Assembly: GCF_000959445.1 (NCBI RefSeq)
Contig: NZ_CP009631.1
Coordinates: forward strand, 1,736,001 to 1,800,000
From: Burkholderia vietnamiensis LMG 10929
GTDB lineage: Bacteria > Pseudomonadota > Gammaproteobacteria > Burkholderiales > Burkholderiaceae
Length of the DNA stretch: 64,000 nt
Direction: 5' to 3'
Position numbers and translations under genes: made by a program. Below are positions 28,072 to 40,735 of the stretch, in pieces; position 1 is the stretch's first letter, and every line of letters starts with the position of its first letter. Below the pieces are notes generated by a model. That model had not been told where the DNA came from and did no database searches. It saw only the letters and a program-made list of their open reading frames with translations.

Positions 28072-28458
28072 ATGCTGTTATTCAAAACGCTGATTATTGT
28101 GGTGCAGGTGCTGTCCGCGCTGGGCGTGATCGGGCTCGTGCTGCTGCAGCACGGCAAGGGTGCCGACATGGGCGCCGCATTCGGCAGCGGCGCGTCGGGC
28201 AGCCTGTTCGGCGCGACCGGCTCGGCGAACTTCCTGTCGCGCACGACGGCCGTGCTGGCTACGGTTTTCTTCATCGCGACGCTCGCATTGACGTACCTCG
28301 GTTCGTACAAGGCGACGCCGTCGGCAGGCGTACTGGGCGCGACCGCGACCGCGCCGGCATCTGCGCCGGCGGCCTCGGCGCCGGTCGTCGCAGCCTCTGC
28401 CGCAGCGGGTTCCGCCGCGTCGGCGGCAAGCGCCCCGGGCCAGGACGTGCCGAAATAA
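28072..28458 (+). CDS. secG: preprotein translocase subunit SecG
   Basis: A 128-residue inner-membrane component of the SecYEG translocon. Two hydrophobic helices (about 4-24 and 57-77) flank the conserved cytoplasmic loop LLQHGKGADMGAAFGSGASGSLFG. An Ala/Ser-rich C-terminal tail of about 40 residues ends in DVPK. The ATG at 28072 is preferred; GTG codons at 28063 and 28069 are alternatives. No strong ribosome-binding site is seen, suggesting coupling to tpiA mRNA. The tRNA-Leu gene and nuo operon follow. Confidence 0.95.
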   Translation: MLLFKTLIIVVQVLSALGVIGLVLLQHGKGADMGAAFGSGASGSLFGATGSANFLSRTTAVLATVFFIATLALTYLGSYKATPSAGVLGATATAPASAPAASAPVVAASAAAGSAASAASAPGQDVPK

Positions 28459-28484
28459 AAAGTTAAAATTTTTGCCGTTGTGCG

Positions 28485-28513
28485 TTGAACAAACCGGGAA
28501 CTCGGGTTACAAT
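28485..28513 (+). promoter_or_regulatory. promoter of tRNA-Leu
   Basis: TTGAAC at 28485-28490 and TACAAT at 28508-28513 have a 17-nt spacer, ending 56 nt before the tRNA. Confidence 0.75.
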
Positions 28514-28569
28514 TTAATTCTTGAAGCGATTCGCGGGAAACGTGCAGTACGACCCGAGTTGCATGCAGT

Positions 28570-28654
28570 GCCGACGTGGTGAAATTGGTAGACACGCTAT
28601 CTTGAGGGGGTAGTGGCGAAAGCTGTGCGAGTTCGAGTCTCGCCGTCGGCACCA
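28570..28654 (+). tRNA. tRNA-Leu (anticodon GAG)
   Basis: An 85-nt class II tRNA with a 7-bp acceptor stem (GCCGACG/CGTCGGC), encoded CCA end, and a long variable arm. The anticodon loop is TTGAGGG closed by CTATC/GGTAG, giving GAG at 28604-28606, which reads CUC and CUU. The T-arm contains GTTCGAGTC. Confidence 0.96.
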
Positions 28655-28663
28655 AAGTTACTC

Positions 28664-28696
28664 AATGCCAGCCGCTTCTAGTGGCTGGCATTTTTC
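28664..28696 (+). terminator. terminator after tRNA-Leu
   Basis: A 10-bp stem AATGCCAGCC/GGCTGGCATT with a 9-nt loop is followed by a T-run. It separates the tRNA transcript from nuo. Confidence 0.85.
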
Positions 28697-28808
28697 ATTT
28701 GTGGGGTGTGTCTTGCGATTGTCTTGGAATCGCGCGTACTCCGAAATGATTCCTTCCGCCGGAAGTGGTATTCTCCGGACGCTCAGAACCAACCGATAGA
28801 GGATTGCC

Positions 28809-29168
28809 TTGAACCTCGCAGCCTATTACCCCGTCTTGTTGTTCCTCCTCGTGGGCACTGGTTTAGGTATAGCGCTGGTCAGTATCGGCAAGCTCCTTGG
28901 GCCCAACAAGCCGGACGTCGACAAGAACGCACCGTACGAGTGCGGCTTTGAAGCCTTTGAAGACGCCCGGATGAAGTTCGACGTCCGGTACTACCTCGTC
29001 GCCATCCTGTTCATCATCTTCGATCTCGAAACCGCATTCCTGTTTCCGTGGGGCGTCGCGCTCCGGGACATCGGCTGGCCGGGTTTCAGCGCAATGATGA
29101 TTTTTCTGCTCGAATTCCTGCTGGGCTTTGCCTATATCTGGAAGAAAGGCGGGCTCGACTGGGAGTGA
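28809..29168 (+). CDS. nuoA: NADH-quinone oxidoreductase subunit A, TTG start
   Basis: A 119-residue membrane subunit of complex I with three hydrophobic helices (about 5-27, 62-82 and 88-110). The conserved [12 protein letters not shown] loop between helices 1 and 2 lies at the quinone site. No ATG fits; the TTG at 28809 preceded by AGAGG gives the standard N-terminus MNLAAYYP. It is the first gene of the nuo operon. Confidence 0.95.
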   Translation: MNLAAYYPVLLFLLVGTGLGIALVSIGKLLGPNKPDVDKNAPYECGFEAFEDARMKFDVRYYLVAILFIIFDLETAFLFPWGVALRDIGWPGFSAMMIFLLEFLLGFAYIWKKGGLDWE

Positions 29169-29231
29169 TGGGTTTAATCGCCGGTTTGCATGGGCGACCA
29201 CGCTGGGTCGCTCGTCTGGAGTGGAAAGCAA

Positions 29232-29711
29232 ATGAGTATCGAAGGGGTCTTGAAGGAAGGGTTTGTCACCACGACGGCTGACAAGCTGATCAACTGGACG
29301 CGCACCGGCTCGTTGTGGCCGATGACGTTCGGGCTCGCGTGTTGCGCCGTCGAAATGATGCATGCGGGCGCGGCGCGCTACGACCTGGACCGGTTCGGGG
29401 TCGTGTTCCGCCCGAGTCCGCGCCAGTCCGACGTGATGATCGTCGCCGGCACGCTCTGCAACAAGATGGCGCCGGCACTGCGCCGCGTGTACGACCAGAT
29501 GGCCGAGCCGCGCTGGGTGATCTCGATGGGATCGTGCGCGAACGGTGGCGGTTACTACCACTACTCGTACTCGGTGGTGCGCGGCTGCGACCGGATCGTG
29601 CCCGTCGACGTCTACGTGCCGGGCTGCCCGCCCACGGCCGAGGCGCTGGTCTATGGCGTGATCCAGTTGCAGGCGAAGATCCGCCGCACCAATACCATCG
29701 CCCGTCAATAA
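29232..29711 (+). CDS. nuoB: NADH-quinone oxidoreductase subunit B
   Basis: A 159-residue peripheral subunit carrying the terminal [4Fe-4S] cluster N2, which passes electrons to quinone. Ligands C37, C38 (tandem CC), C102 and C132 are present. The ATG at 29232 ([10 protein letters not shown]) is the conserved start; an upstream in-frame alternative at 29190 would add 14 residues of unlikely sequence. It follows nuoA by 63 nt. Confidence 0.97.
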   Translation: MSIEGVLKEGFVTTTADKLINWTRTGSLWPMTFGLACCAVEMMHAGAARYDLDRFGVVFRPSPRQSDVMIVAGTLCNKMAPALRRVYDQMAEPRWVISMGSCANGGGYYHYSYSVVRGCDRIVPVDVYVPGCPPTAEALVYGVIQLQAKIRRTNTIARQ

Positions 29712-29732
29712 AGCCCCGAGCGTCCCCTCAAT

Positions 29733-30335
29733 ATGGCAAGCAAAATCGAGACTCTCAAGGCAAACCTCGAAGCCGCGCTCGGCGCGCGCGTGGTGAGCCT
29801 CACCGAAGCGATCGGTGAACTGACGCTCGTCGTGAAGGCGAGCGATTACCTCGAAGTCGCAAAGACGCTGCGCGACGATCCGAAGCTCCGTTTCGAGCAG
29901 TTGATCGACCTCTGCGGCATCGACTACCAGACCTACGGCGACGGCGCGTACGACGGCCCGCGTTTTGCGGCCGTGTCGCAGCTGCTGTCGGTCACGAACA
30001 ACTGGCGCCTGCGCCTGCGCGTGTTCGCGCCGGACGACGATCTGCCGATCGTGCCGTCGCTCGTCGACACCTGGTCTTCCTCGAACTGGTACGAGCGCGA
30101 AGCGTTCGACCTGTACGGCCTCGTGTTCGAAGGGCACCCCGACCTGCGCCGCCTCCTCACCGACTACGGCTTCATCGGCCACCCGTTCCGCAAGGACTTC
30201 CCGGTGTCGGGCTACGTCGAAATGCGCTACGACCCGGAAGAGAAGCGGGTCGTCTACCAGCCGGTGACGATCGAGCCGCGCGAAATCACGCCGCGCGTGA
30301 TCCGCGAGGATCGCTATGGCGGTCTGAAACATTAA
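29733..30335 (+). CDS. nuoC: NADH-quinone oxidoreductase subunit C
   Basis: A 200-residue subunit (30-kDa/NDUFS3 family) of the peripheral arm. Conserved blocks are the ERE(A)[33 protein letters not shown] segment near 122-158 and [10 protein letters not shown] at the end. nuoC and nuoD are separate genes, not a nuoCD fusion as in E. coli. It ends 9 nt before nuoD. Confidence 0.97.
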   Translation: MASKIETLKANLEAALGARVVSLTEAIGELTLVVKASDYLEVAKTLRDDPKLRFEQLIDLCGIDYQTYGDGAYDGPRFAAVSQLLSVTNNWRLRLRVFAPDDDLPIVPSLVDTWSSSNWYEREAFDLYGLVFEGHPDLRRLLTDYGFIGHPFRKDFPVSGYVEMRYDPEEKRVVYQPVTIEPREITPRVIREDRYGGLKH

Positions 30336-30344
30336 GGGGGCGTC

Positions 30345-31598
30345 ATGGCAGAAATCAAGAACTACACGCTCAACTTCGGCCCGCAGCACCCGGCAGCGCA
30401 CGGCGTGCTGCGCCTCGTGCTCGAGCTCGACGGCGAAGTCATCCAGCGTGCCGATCCGCACATCGGCCTGCTGCACCGCGCGACCGAAAAGCTCGCGGAA
30501 AACAAGACCTTCATCCAGTCCGTGCCGTACATGGACCGTCTCGACTACGTGTCGATGATGGTCAACGAGCACGGCTATGTGCTCGCGATCGAGCGTCTGC
30601 TCGGCATCGACGTGCCGGAGCGCGCGCAGTACATCCGCGTGCTGTTCGACGAGATCACGCGCGTGCTGAACCACCTGATGTGGATCGGCGCGCACGCGCT
30701 CGACGTCGGCGCAATGGCCGTGTTCCTGTACGCGTTCCGCGAGCGCGAAGACCTGATGGACGTGTACGAAGCGGTGTCCGGCGCACGGATGCACGCGGCG
30801 TATTACCGTCCGGGCGGTGTCTATCGCGACCTGCCGGATGCGATGCCGCAATTCAAGGCGTCGAAGATCCGCAACGAGAAGGCGCTCGCGAAGATGAACG
30901 AAGCGCGCAGCGGCTCGGTGCTCGATTTCATCGACGACTTCTTCACGCGCTTCCCGAAGTGCATCGACGAATACGAAACGCTGCTGACCGACAACCGGAT
31001 CTGGAAACAGCGTCTGGTCGGGATCGGCGTCGTGAGCCCGGAACGTGCGTTGCAGATGGGCCTCACCGGCCCGATGCTGCGCGGCTCGGGGATCGCGTGG
31101 GACCTGCGCAAGAAGCAACCGTACGAAGTGTACGATCGCATGGATTTCGACGTGCCGGTCGGCGTGAACGGCGATTGCTACGACCGCTATCTGGTGCGTG
31201 TCGAAGAAATGCGTCAGTCGGTCCGTATCGCGAAACAGTGTATTGAGTGGCTCCGCAAGAATCAGGGGCCGGTGATGACCGACAATCACAAGGTTGCGCC
31301 GCCGTCGCGCGTCGGCATGAAGACCAACATGGAAGACTTGATTCACCACTTCAAGCTCTTCACCGAAGGTTTTCACGTGCCGGAAGGCGAAGCGTACGCG
31401 GCAGTCGAGCATCCGAAGGGCGAGTTCGGCATCTATCTCGTGTCGGACGGTGCCAACAAGCCGTATCGCCTCAAGATCCGCGCACCGGGCTTCGCGCATC
31501 TCGCGTCGCTCGACGAAATGGCGCGCGGCCACATGATTGCCGACGCCGTCACGATCATCGGTACGCAGGACATCGTGTTCGGCGAGATCGATCGCTAA
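30345..31598 (+). CDS. nuoD: NADH-quinone oxidoreductase subunit D
   Basis: A 417-residue subunit (49-kDa/NDUFS2 family) forming the quinone-binding cavity with NuoB. Its N-terminal GPQHPAAHG motif carries the conserved His near residue 17. Conserved RLDYVSMM and the C-terminal [14 protein letters not shown] segment are intact. A 180-nt gap without a gene follows before nuoE. Confidence 0.97.
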   Translation: MAEIKNYTLNFGPQHPAAHGVLRLVLELDGEVIQRADPHIGLLHRATEKLAENKTFIQSVPYMDRLDYVSMMVNEHGYVLAIERLLGIDVPERAQYIRVLFDEITRVLNHLMWIGAHALDVGAMAVFLYAFREREDLMDVYEAVSGARMHAAYYRPGGVYRDLPDAMPQFKASKIRNEKALAKMNEARSGSVLDFIDDFFTRFPKCIDEYETLLTDNRIWKQRLVGIGVVSPERALQMGLTGPMLRGSGIAWDLRKKQPYEVYDRMDFDVPVGVNGDCYDRYLVRVEEMRQSVRIAKQCIEWLRKNQGPVMTDNHKVAPPSRVGMKTNMEDLIHHFKLFTEGFHVPEGEAYAAVEHPKGEFGIYLVSDGANKPYRLKIRAPGFAHLASLDEMARGHMIADAVTIIGTQDIVFGEIDR

Positions 31599-31778
31599 TG
31601 GTTGCGCCGCCCGCGCGAGCGGGCGGCGAGCAGTAAGTCACACGCGAAGTCTGATGCTGCATGCGCTGAACCGGCGCGGCTTCGCAAGCTGTCAACAGTG
31701 AGCGCCAGGTCTGCCGTCCGTGCACAGCAGTGCGGCAGGTTGTTCGTTCGGTAGGAATTGAAAGAGTCGTGTCTGAAA

Positions 31779-32264
31779 ATGATCTCAGCTGAAGGCCTGA
31801 AAGAAATCGATCGAGCGTTGACGAAGTATCCCGCCGATCAGAAACAGTCCGCCGTGATGTCGGCGTTGGCCGTCGCTCAGGAAGAGCACGGCTGGCTGTC
31901 GCCCGAACTGATGCAGTTCGTCGCGGACTATCTCGGCATGCCGGCCGTTGCCGTGCAGGAAGTCGCGACGTTCTACACGATGTACGAGCTCAAACCGGTC
32001 GGCAAGCACAAGATCACGCTCTGTACGAACCTGCCGTGTCAGCTTGGCCCGCACGGCGGCGCCGAGGCGACGGCCGACTACCTGAAACAGAAGCTGGGCA
32101 TCGGCTTCGGCGAGACCACGCCTGACGGCAAGTTCACGCTGAAAGAAGGCGAATGCATGGGCTCGTGCGGCGATGCGCCGGTGCTGCTGGTGAACAATCA
32201 CAGAATGTGCAGCTTCATGAGCCGCGAGAAGATCGACCAGCTGCTTGAGGAGCTTTCGAAATGA
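31779..32264 (+). CDS. nuoE: NADH-quinone oxidoreductase subunit E
   Basis: A 161-residue subunit (24-kDa) with a thioredoxin-like [2Fe-2S] domain holding cluster N1a. Ligands are C82 and C87 (CTNLPC), and C126 and C130 (CMGSC). The ATG at 31779 is preferred over a TTG at 31758. Its stop overlaps the nuoF start by 4 nt (ATGA), so E and F are coupled, matching their pairing in the NADH dehydrogenase module. Confidence 0.96.
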   Translation: MISAEGLKEIDRALTKYPADQKQSAVMSALAVAQEEHGWLSPELMQFVADYLGMPAVAVQEVATFYTMYELKPVGKHKITLCTNLPCQLGPHGGAEATADYLKQKLGIGFGETTPDGKFTLKEGECMGSCGDAPVLLVNNHRMCSFMSREKIDQLLEELSK

Positions 32265-33571
32265 CGTCCCTTCACGACCGTCACATCAAACCGCTGATCC
32301 TCGCAGGCCTTAACGGCGAGAACTGGCATCTCGAAGATTACGTCGCGCGCGGCGGCTACAAGCAGCTGCGTCGCATTCTCGAAGAGAAGATTCCGCCGGA
32401 GCAGGTGATCGCCGACGTGAAGGCGTCGGGCCTGCGCGGCCGTGGCGGTGCGGGCTTCCCGACCGGCCTCAAATGGAGCTTCATGCCGCGCCAGTTCCCG
32501 GGGCAGAAGTACCTCGTCTGCAACTCGGACGAAGGCGAACCGGGCACGTTCAAGGATCGCGACATCCTGCGCTGGAACCCGCACGCACTGATCGAAGGGA
32601 TGGCCATCGGCGCATACGCGATGGGCATCACCGTCGGCTACAACTACATCCACGGCGAAATCTTCGAAGTCTATCGACGCTTCGAGGCTGCCCTGGACGA
32701 GGCGCGCGCCGCCGGCTTCCTCGGCGACAACATCATGGGCTCGGAATTCTCGTTCCAGCTGCACGCGCACCACGGTTACGGCGCGTACATCTGCGGCGAG
32801 GAAACGGCGCTGCTCGAATCGCTCGAAGGCAAGAAGGGCCAGCCGCGCTTCAAGCCGCCGTTCCCGGCGAGCTTCGGCGTGTACGGCAAGCCGACCACGA
32901 TCAACAACACCGAGACGTTCGCCGCGGTGCCGTTCCTGCTGTCCATCGGGCCGCAGAATTACCTCGAGATCGGCAAGCCGAACAACGGCGGCACGAAGAT
33001 CTTCTCGGTGTCGGGCGACGTCGAGCGTCCGGGCAACTACGAAGTGCCGCTCGGCACGCCGTTCGCGACGCTGATGGAGCTCGCCGGCGGGATGCGCGGC
33101 GGCAAGAAGATCAAGGCCGTGATTCCGGGCGGCTCGTCGGCGCCGGTGATTCCGGGCGACATCATGATGCAGACGGATCTCGACTACGACTCGATCGCGA
33201 AGGCGGGCTCGATGCTCGGCTCCGGCGCGGTGATCGTGATGGACGAGACGCGCTGCATGGTGCGTTCGCTGCTGCGCCTGTCGTACTTCTATTACGAGGA
33301 ATCGTGCGGCCAGTGCACGCCGTGCCGCGAAGGCACCGGCTGGCTGTATCGCGTCGTGAACCGCATCGAGCACGGCGAGGGCCGCCAGGAAGACCTGGAC
33401 CTGCTGAACTCGGTGGCGGAGAACATCATGGGCCGTACGATCTGCGCGCTCGGCGACGCGGCGGCGATGCCGGTTCGCGGGATGCTCAAGCACTACTGGG
33501 ACGAATTCGCGTACCACGTCGAGCACAAGCACTGCATGGTCGGCGGCCACACACACGCGGCGGCAGCCTGA
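32261..33571 (+). CDS. nuoF: NADH-quinone oxidoreductase subunit F
   Basis: A 436-residue NADH-oxidising subunit with FMN and cluster N3. The FMN/NADH-binding [14 protein letters not shown] is near residues 52-65. The [4Fe-4S] ligands lie in [11 protein letters not shown] (near 348-358) plus the later Cys in TICALGDAA. All expected residues are present. Confidence 0.97.
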   Translation: MTSLHDRHIKPLILAGLNGENWHLEDYVARGGYKQLRRILEEKIPPEQVIADVKASGLRGRGGAGFPTGLKWSFMPRQFPGQKYLVCNSDEGEPGTFKDRDILRWNPHALIEGMAIGAYAMGITVGYNYIHGEIFEVYRRFEAALDEARAAGFLGDNIMGSEFSFQLHAHHGYGAYICGEETALLESLEGKKGQPRFKPPFPASFGVYGKPTTINNTETFAAVPFLLSIGPQNYLEIGKPNNGGTKIFSVSGDVERPGNYEVPLGTPFATLMELAGGMRGGKKIKAVIPGGSSAPVIPGDIMMQTDLDYDSIAKAGSMLGSGAVIVMDETRCMVRSLLRLSYFYYEESCGQCTPCREGTGWLYRVVNRIEHGEGRQEDLDLLNSVAENIMGRTICALGDAAAMPVRGMLKHYWDEFAYHVEHKHCMVGGHTHAAAA

Positions 33572-33655
33572 AGCGAAGTACCGGTTGCGGAATTTGAGCG
33601 CACGGTCGGGCGAACGCGCGAACGGGCGGAAATAGGTTAAGGACCATTCACCATC

Positions 33656-35986
33656 ATGGTTGAACTTGAAATAGACGGCAAGAAGGTCGAGGTGCCCGAA
33701 GGCAGCATGGTGATCCAGGCTGCGCACAAGGCGGATACGTACATTCCTCACTTCTGCTATCACAAGAAACTGTCGGTTGCGGCCAACTGCCGGATGTGCC
33801 TCGTCGAAGTCGAGAAGATGCCGAAGGCCGTGCCTGCCTGCGCGACGCCCGTGTCGGCCGGCATGGTCGTGCACACGCAATCCGACAAGGCCGTGAAGGC
33901 GCAGCAGTCGGTGATGGAATTCCTCCTCATCAACCACCCGCTCGACTGCCCGATCTGCGATCAGGGCGGCGAATGCCAGCTGCAGGATCTGGCGGTCGGC
34001 TACGGCAAGTCGTCGTCGCGCTATTCGGAAGAAAAGCGCGTGGTGTTCCACAAGAACGTGGGCCCGCTGATCTCGATGGAAGAAATGTCGCGCTGCATCC
34101 ACTGCACGCGCTGCGTCCGCTTCGGCCAGGAAATCGCCGGCGTGATGGAGTTCGGCATGCTGGGCCGCGGCGAGCACTCGGAAATCACGACGTTCGTCGG
34201 CAAGACGGTCGACTCCGAGCTGTCAGGCAACATGATCGACCTGTGCCCGGTCGGCGCGCTGACCAGCAAGCCGTTCCGCTACAGCGCCCGGACCTGGGAA
34301 CTGTCGCGCCGCAAGTCGGTGAGCCCGCACGATTCCGTCGGCGCGAACCTCGTCGTGCAGGTGAAGAACAACCGCGTGATGCGCGTGCTGCCGTTCGAGA
34401 ACGAAACGATCAACGAATGCTGGATCTCGGACAAGGACCGCTTCTCGTATGAAGCGCTCAACAGCACCGAGCGCCTGACGAAGCCGATGCTGAAGCAGGG
34501 CGGCCAGTGGATCGAAACCGACTGGCAGACCGCACTCGAATATGTCGCGAAGGGCCTGAAGGGCATCGCCGCGGATCACGGCGCGAACGCGCTGGCGATG
34601 CTCGCGAGCGCGCACAGCACGGCCGAAGAGCTGTTCCTCGTGAAGCAGCTCGCCAATGAACTGAAGACGCCGAACGTCGACTTCCGTTTGCGCCAGCAGG
34701 ATTTCTCGGCGCCGGTCGCCGGTGCGCCGTGGCTCGGCATGCCGATCGCCGATCTGTCGAACCTCGGTGCCGCATTGGTCGTCGGCTCGTTGCTGCGCCG
34801 CGACCACCCGCTGTTCGCCGCACGCCTGCGTCAGGCCGCGAAGAACGGCGCGAAGCTGCACTTCCTGAACGCAACCGGCGACGACTCGCTGATCCCGACC
34901 GCGCAGCGCATCGTCGCCGCACCGTCGGCATGGCTCGACGAACTGGCCGGCATCGCCGCGGCGGTCGCGCAACTGCGCGGCGTCGCGCTGCCCGATGCGC
35001 TCGCCGGCGTCACGGCGTCGGCGGCCGCCCAGGCCGTCGCGCAATCGCTCGCCAACGGCGAACGCCGCGCGGTGCTGCTCGGCAACGTCGCCGTGCGTCA
35101 CCCGCAATTCGCGCAGCTGCACGCGCTCGCACAGTGGATCGCCGAGAACACCGGCGCGACGCTCGGCTTCCTGACGGAAGCGGCGAACACGGTCGGCGCG
35201 CACGTGGTCGGCGCACTGCCGGGCGAAGGCGGCCTGAACGCTCGCGAAGCGTTCGCGCAGCCGCGCAAGGGCTACGTGCTGCTGAACGTCGAACCGGAAT
35301 TCGACACCGCCGATCCGGCGCAGGCGCTTGCCGCGCTGAACCAGGCGGAAATGGTCGTCGTGATGTCGCCGTTCAAGCACGGCGTCGATTACGCCGACGT
35401 GCTGCTGCCGATCGCGCCGTTCACCGAAACGGCCGGCACGTACGTGAACGCCGAAGGCACGGTGCAGAGCTTCAACGGCGTCGTGCGCGCACTCGGCGAC
35501 ACGCGCCCCGGCTGGAAGGTGCTGCGCGTGCTGGGCAGCCTGCTCGGCCTGCCGAACTTCGAATACGAGACGGCCGAAGAAGTACGTCTCGCCGCGCTCG
35601 GCGACGCAGGTGTCGCAAGCCGCCTGTCGAACCGCACGTCGGTCGCGCCGGCACGTGTCGCAGCCAGCGCCGCGAACGGCGGCTTCGAGCGCCTCGCCGA
35701 CGTGCCGATCTATCACGCCGACGCACTCGTGCGCCGCGCAGGTGCGCTGCACCTGACGGCCGCCGCGAAGGCCGCGAACACCGTCGGCCTGCCGGCCGGG
35801 CTGTTCGACAAGCTGGGCTTGAAGGAAGGCGACGCGGTGCGCGTGCGTCAAGGCGAGCGTGCGGTGCAGTTGCCGGCCGTGCGCGACGCGAATCTTGCGG
35901 AGACGGTCGTTCGCGTGTCGGCGGCGACGCCTGCCGGCGCAGCGCTCGGCAGCCTGTTCGGTGAACTGGTGGTGGAGAAGGCGTAA
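33656..35986 (+). CDS. nuoG: NADH-quinone oxidoreductase subunit G
   Basis: A 776-residue subunit (75-kDa) with three N-terminal cluster sites. N1b uses C34, C45, C48 and C62; N5 uses H94, C98, C101 and C107; N4 ligands lie in [10 protein letters not shown] near 145-154 and a later Cys. The C-terminal molybdopterin-oxidoreductase-like domain (about 215-690) is structural. A typical Burkholderia tail follows. Its stop abuts the nuoH ATG with no spacer. Confidence 0.96.
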   Translation: MVELEIDGKKVEVPEGSMVIQAAHKADTYIPHFCYHKKLSVAANCRMCLVEVEKMPKAVPACATPVSAGMVVHTQSDKAVKAQQSVMEFLLINHPLDCPICDQGGECQLQDLAVGYGKSSSRYSEEKRVVFHKNVGPLISMEEMSRCIHCTRCVRFGQEIAGVMEFGMLGRGEHSEITTFVGKTVDSELSGNMIDLCPVGALTSKPFRYSARTWELSRRKSVSPHDSVGANLVVQVKNNRVMRVLPFENETINECWISDKDRFSYEALNSTERLTKPMLKQGGQWIETDWQTALEYVAKGLKGIAADHGANALAMLASAHSTAEELFLVKQLANELKTPNVDFRLRQQDFSAPVAGAPWLGMPIADLSNLGAALVVGSLLRRDHPLFAARLRQAAKNGAKLHFLNATGDDSLIPTAQRIVAAPSAWLDELAGIAAAVAQLRGVALPDALAGVTASAAAQAVAQSLANGERRAVLLGNVAVRHPQFAQLHALAQWIAENTGATLGFLTEAANTVGAHVVGALPGEGGLNAREAFAQPRKGYVLLNVEPEFDTADPAQALAALNQAEMVVVMSPFKHGVDYADVLLPIAPFTETAGTYVNAEGTVQSFNGVVRALGDTRPGWKVLRVLGSLLGLPNFEYETAEEVRLAALGDAGVASRLSNRTSVAPARVAASAANGGFERLADVPIYHADALVRRAGALHLTAAAKAANTVGLPAGLFDKLGLKEGDAVRVRQGERAVQLPAVRDANLAETVVRVSAATPAGAALGSLFGELVVEKA

Positions 35987-37054
35987 ATGAGCTTGTTCGA
36001 TACGATCAACGCGGGCGGAGCCCAGCTTCTCGGCGTCGCGTGGCCGACGGTGTGGGCGCTCGTGCGCATCCTCGTCGTCGCCGTCGTGATCCTGCTGTGC
36101 GTCGCGTACCTGATTCTGTGGGAACGCAAGCTGATCGGCTGGATGCACGTGCGTCTCGGGCCGAACCGCGTCGGCCCCGCCGGTCTGCTGCAGCCGATCG
36201 CCGACGTGCTGAAGCTGCTGCTGAAGGAAGTGATTCAGCCGAGCGCAGCGAGCCGCTGGCTGTACCTGGTCGCGCCGGTCATGACGGTCGTGCCCGCGTT
36301 CGCGGTGTGGGCGGTGATCCCATTCCAGGCCCAGGCGGTGCTCGCGAACGTGAACGCCGGCCTGCTGTACGCGATGGCGATCTCGTCGATCGGCGTGTAT
36401 GCGGTGATTCTCGCCGGCTGGGCGTCGAACTCGAAGTACGCGTTCCTCGGCGCGATGCGCGCCGCTGCGCAGATGGTCTCGTACGAAATCTCGATGGGCT
36501 TCGCGCTGGTGCTCGTGCTGATGACGGCCGGCAGCCTGAACCTGTCGGAAATCGTCGGCTCGCAGCAGCACGGCTTCTTCGCCGGCCACGGCGTGAACTT
36601 CCTGTCGTGGAACTGGCTGCCGCTGCTGCCGGCGTTCGTCGTCTACTTCGTGTCCGGCATCGCCGAAACGAACCGTCACCCGTTCGACGTGGTGGAAGGC
36701 GAGTCGGAAATCGTCGCGGGTCACATGATCGATTACTCGGGTATGGCGTTCGCGCTGTTCTTCCTCGCCGAGTACATCAACATGATCGTGATCTCGGCGC
36801 TGGCGGCGACGCTGTTCCTCGGCGGCTGGGACGCGCCGTTCGAATTCCTGTCGTTCATTCCGGGCATCTTCTGGCTGGTGCTGAAGGTATTCGCGCTGCT
36901 GTCGGTGTTCATCTGGGTGCGTGCGACGTTCCCGCGCTACCGTTACGACCAGATCATGCGCCTGGGCTGGAAGGTGTTCCTGCCCGTCACGGTGATCTGG
37001 GTGGTCGTGGTCGGCTTCTGGATGATGTCGCCGCTGAACATCTGGGTGAAGTAA
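35987..37054 (+). CDS. nuoH: NADH-quinone oxidoreductase subunit H
   Basis: A 355-residue membrane subunit (ND1) with about eight helices linking the peripheral and membrane arms and forming the quinone entry. Conserved segments are [39 protein letters not shown] and [15 protein letters not shown], the latter supplying the acidic loop. Translation starts immediately after the nuoG stop. Confidence 0.97.
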   Translation: MSLFDTINAGGAQLLGVAWPTVWALVRILVVAVVILLCVAYLILWERKLIGWMHVRLGPNRVGPAGLLQPIADVLKLLLKEVIQPSAASRWLYLVAPVMTVVPAFAVWAVIPFQAQAVLANVNAGLLYAMAISSIGVYAVILAGWASNSKYAFLGAMRAAAQMVSYEISMGFALVLVLMTAGSLNLSEIVGSQQHGFFAGHGVNFLSWNWLPLLPAFVVYFVSGIAETNRHPFDVVEGESEIVAGHMIDYSGMAFALFFLAEYINMIVISALAATLFLGGWDAPFEFLSFIPGIFWLVLKVFALLSVFIWVRATFPRYRYDQIMRLGWKVFLPVTVIWVVVVGFWMMSPLNIWVK

Positions 37055-37069
37055 AGATCGGACGAAATC

Positions 37070-37558
37070 ATGACGGCAATCCAACACTTCTTTAAGACCT
37101 TCTTCCTGACGGAGCTGCTGAAGGGGCTCGCGCTGACCGGTCGCTACACGTTCCGGCGCAAGTTCACGGTGCAGTTCCCGGAAGAAAAGACCCCGATCTC
37201 GCCGCGTTTCCGCGGGCTGCACGCGCTGCGCCGCTACGAGAACGGCGAAGAGCGCTGCATCGCGTGCAAGCTGTGCGAGGCCGTGTGCCCCGCGATGGCG
37301 ATCACGATCGAATCGGAAACGCGTGCGGACAACACGCGCCGCACGACGCGCTACGACATCGACCTGACGAAGTGCATCTTCTGCGGTTTCTGCGAAGAAA
37401 GCTGCCCGGTCGATTCGATCGTCGAGACGCAGATTCTCGAGTACCACGGCGAAAAGCGCGGCGACCTGTATTTCACGAAGGAAATGCTGCTCGCGGTGGG
37501 CGATCGCTACGAGAAGGACATCGCCGCGGCGAAGGCTGCCGACGCGCCGTATCGTTGA
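37070..37558 (+). CDS. nuoI: NADH-quinone oxidoreductase subunit I
   Basis: A 162-residue ferredoxin-like subunit with two [4Fe-4S] clusters (N6a, N6b). Ligands are C63, C66, C69, C73 and C102, C105, C108, C112 in the two CxxCxxCxxxCP motifs. An N-terminal amphipathic segment attaches it to NuoH. A 114-nt gap separates it from nuoJ. Confidence 0.97.
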   Translation: MTAIQHFFKTFFLTELLKGLALTGRYTFRRKFTVQFPEEKTPISPRFRGLHALRRYENGEERCIACKLCEAVCPAMAITIESETRADNTRRTTRYDIDLTKCIFCGFCEESCPVDSIVETQILEYHGEKRGDLYFTKEMLLAVGDRYEKDIAAAKAADAPYR

Positions 37559-37672
37559 TTGTGTTTGCAGTGCCGGCCCGGCATCGACGGGCCGTGCCGC
37601 CGCGACGGGTGCGGCACGCGAGAGCGTCCCGCAAGCCGCGCCTGACTATGGCCTAACGATGAACCGGTAATC

Positions 37673-38323
37673 ATGGAATTCACGACCGTACTGTTCTACA
37701 TCTTCGCGCTGCTCCTGGTGGTATCAGGGCTGAAGGTGATCACTTCGCGCAACCCGGTGGCGTCTGCGCTTTTCCTTGTGCTGGCGTTCTTCAACGCCGC
37801 CGCGATCTGGATGCTGCTGGAAGCGGAGTTCCTCGCGATCCTGCTGGTGCTGGTCTACGTGGGCGCCGTGATGGTGCTGTTCCTGTTCGTCGTGATGATG
37901 CTCGACATCAACATCGACTTCCTGCGGCGCGACTTCAAGAAGTTCGTGCCGATGGCCACCGTCGTCGGCGCGATCATCGTGGTCGAGACCGCGCTGATCC
38001 TGTGGCGCGGCTACGGCGACACGCACACGGTCCACGCGATGGCGACCGGCGCGATGGCCGACTGGTCGAACACGCGCCTGATCGGCAAGGTGATCTACAC
38101 CGACTACATCTTCGCGTTCGAAATCGCCGGCCTGGTGCTGCTGGTGGCGATCATCGCCGCGATCGGGCTGACCGCGCGTCACGGCAAGGACAGCAAGCGC
38201 CAGCGCGTGTCGGATCAGGTCAAGGTGCGCCGCAACGATCGCGTGCGCCTCGTGAAGATGGAAGCGGACAAGCCGCAGCCGGCAACGGCGCAGAGCGAAG
38301 CCGGTACGAGCACCAACGGCTAA
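37673..38323 (+). CDS. nuoJ: NADH-quinone oxidoreductase subunit J
   Basis: A 216-residue membrane subunit (ND6) with five hydrophobic helices and the conserved FLAILLVLVYVGAVMVLFLFVVMML segment containing the pi-bulge region of helix 3. A hydrophilic tail of about 45 residues (rich in Lys, Arg, Ala and Thr) extends past the last helix, longer than in E. coli. Confidence 0.95.
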   Translation: MEFTTVLFYIFALLLVVSGLKVITSRNPVASALFLVLAFFNAAAIWMLLEAEFLAILLVLVYVGAVMVLFLFVVMMLDINIDFLRRDFKKFVPMATVVGAIIVVETALILWRGYGDTHTVHAMATGAMADWSNTRLIGKVIYTDYIFAFEIAGLVLLVAIIAAIGLTARHGKDSKRQRVSDQVKVRRNDRVRLVKMEADKPQPATAQSEAGTSTNG

Positions 38324-38341
38324 GCGGAGGAAACCCATACC

Positions 38342-38647
38342 ATGCTGACTCTTGCCCATTACCTCGTGCTCGGCGCGATCCTGTTTGCGATGTCGATCGT
38401 CGGGATTTTCCTGAACCGCCGCAACATCATCATCATCCTGATGGCGATCGAACTGATGCTGCTGGCCGTCAACACCAACTTCGTCGCGTTCTCGCACTAT
38501 CTCGGCGACGTACACGGCCAGATCTTCGTGTTCTTCGTGCTGACGGTCGCCGCAGCGGAAGCCGCGATCGGCCTCGCGATTCTGGTGACCCTGTTCCGTA
38601 AGCTCGACACGATCAATGTCGAGGATCTCGATCAGCTCAAAGGTTAA
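38342..38647 (+). CDS. nuoK: NADH-quinone oxidoreductase subunit K
   Basis: A 101-residue membrane subunit (ND4L) with three helices. Membrane-embedded glutamates essential for proton translocation are present in [11 protein letters not shown] (helix 2) and [12 protein letters not shown] (helix 3). The ribosome-binding site GGAGGA is well placed before the ATG. Confidence 0.96.
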   Translation: MLTLAHYLVLGAILFAMSIVGIFLNRRNIIIILMAIELMLLAVNTNFVAFSHYLGDVHGQIFVFFVLTVAAAEAAIGLAILVTLFRKLDTINVEDLDQLKG

Positions 38648-38664
38648 TTTCAGGCAACGCTGTT

Positions 38665-40719
<2,055 letters not shown>

Positions 40720-40735
40720 GGCGGGGGGACAACTA

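Noticed and set aside
34223..37447. A 1074-codon antisense open frame over nuoG, nuoH and nuoI (also 40733-43711 over nuoM and nuoN)
   Set aside because: Arg/His/Asp-rich translation without domains, opposite certain complex I genes.
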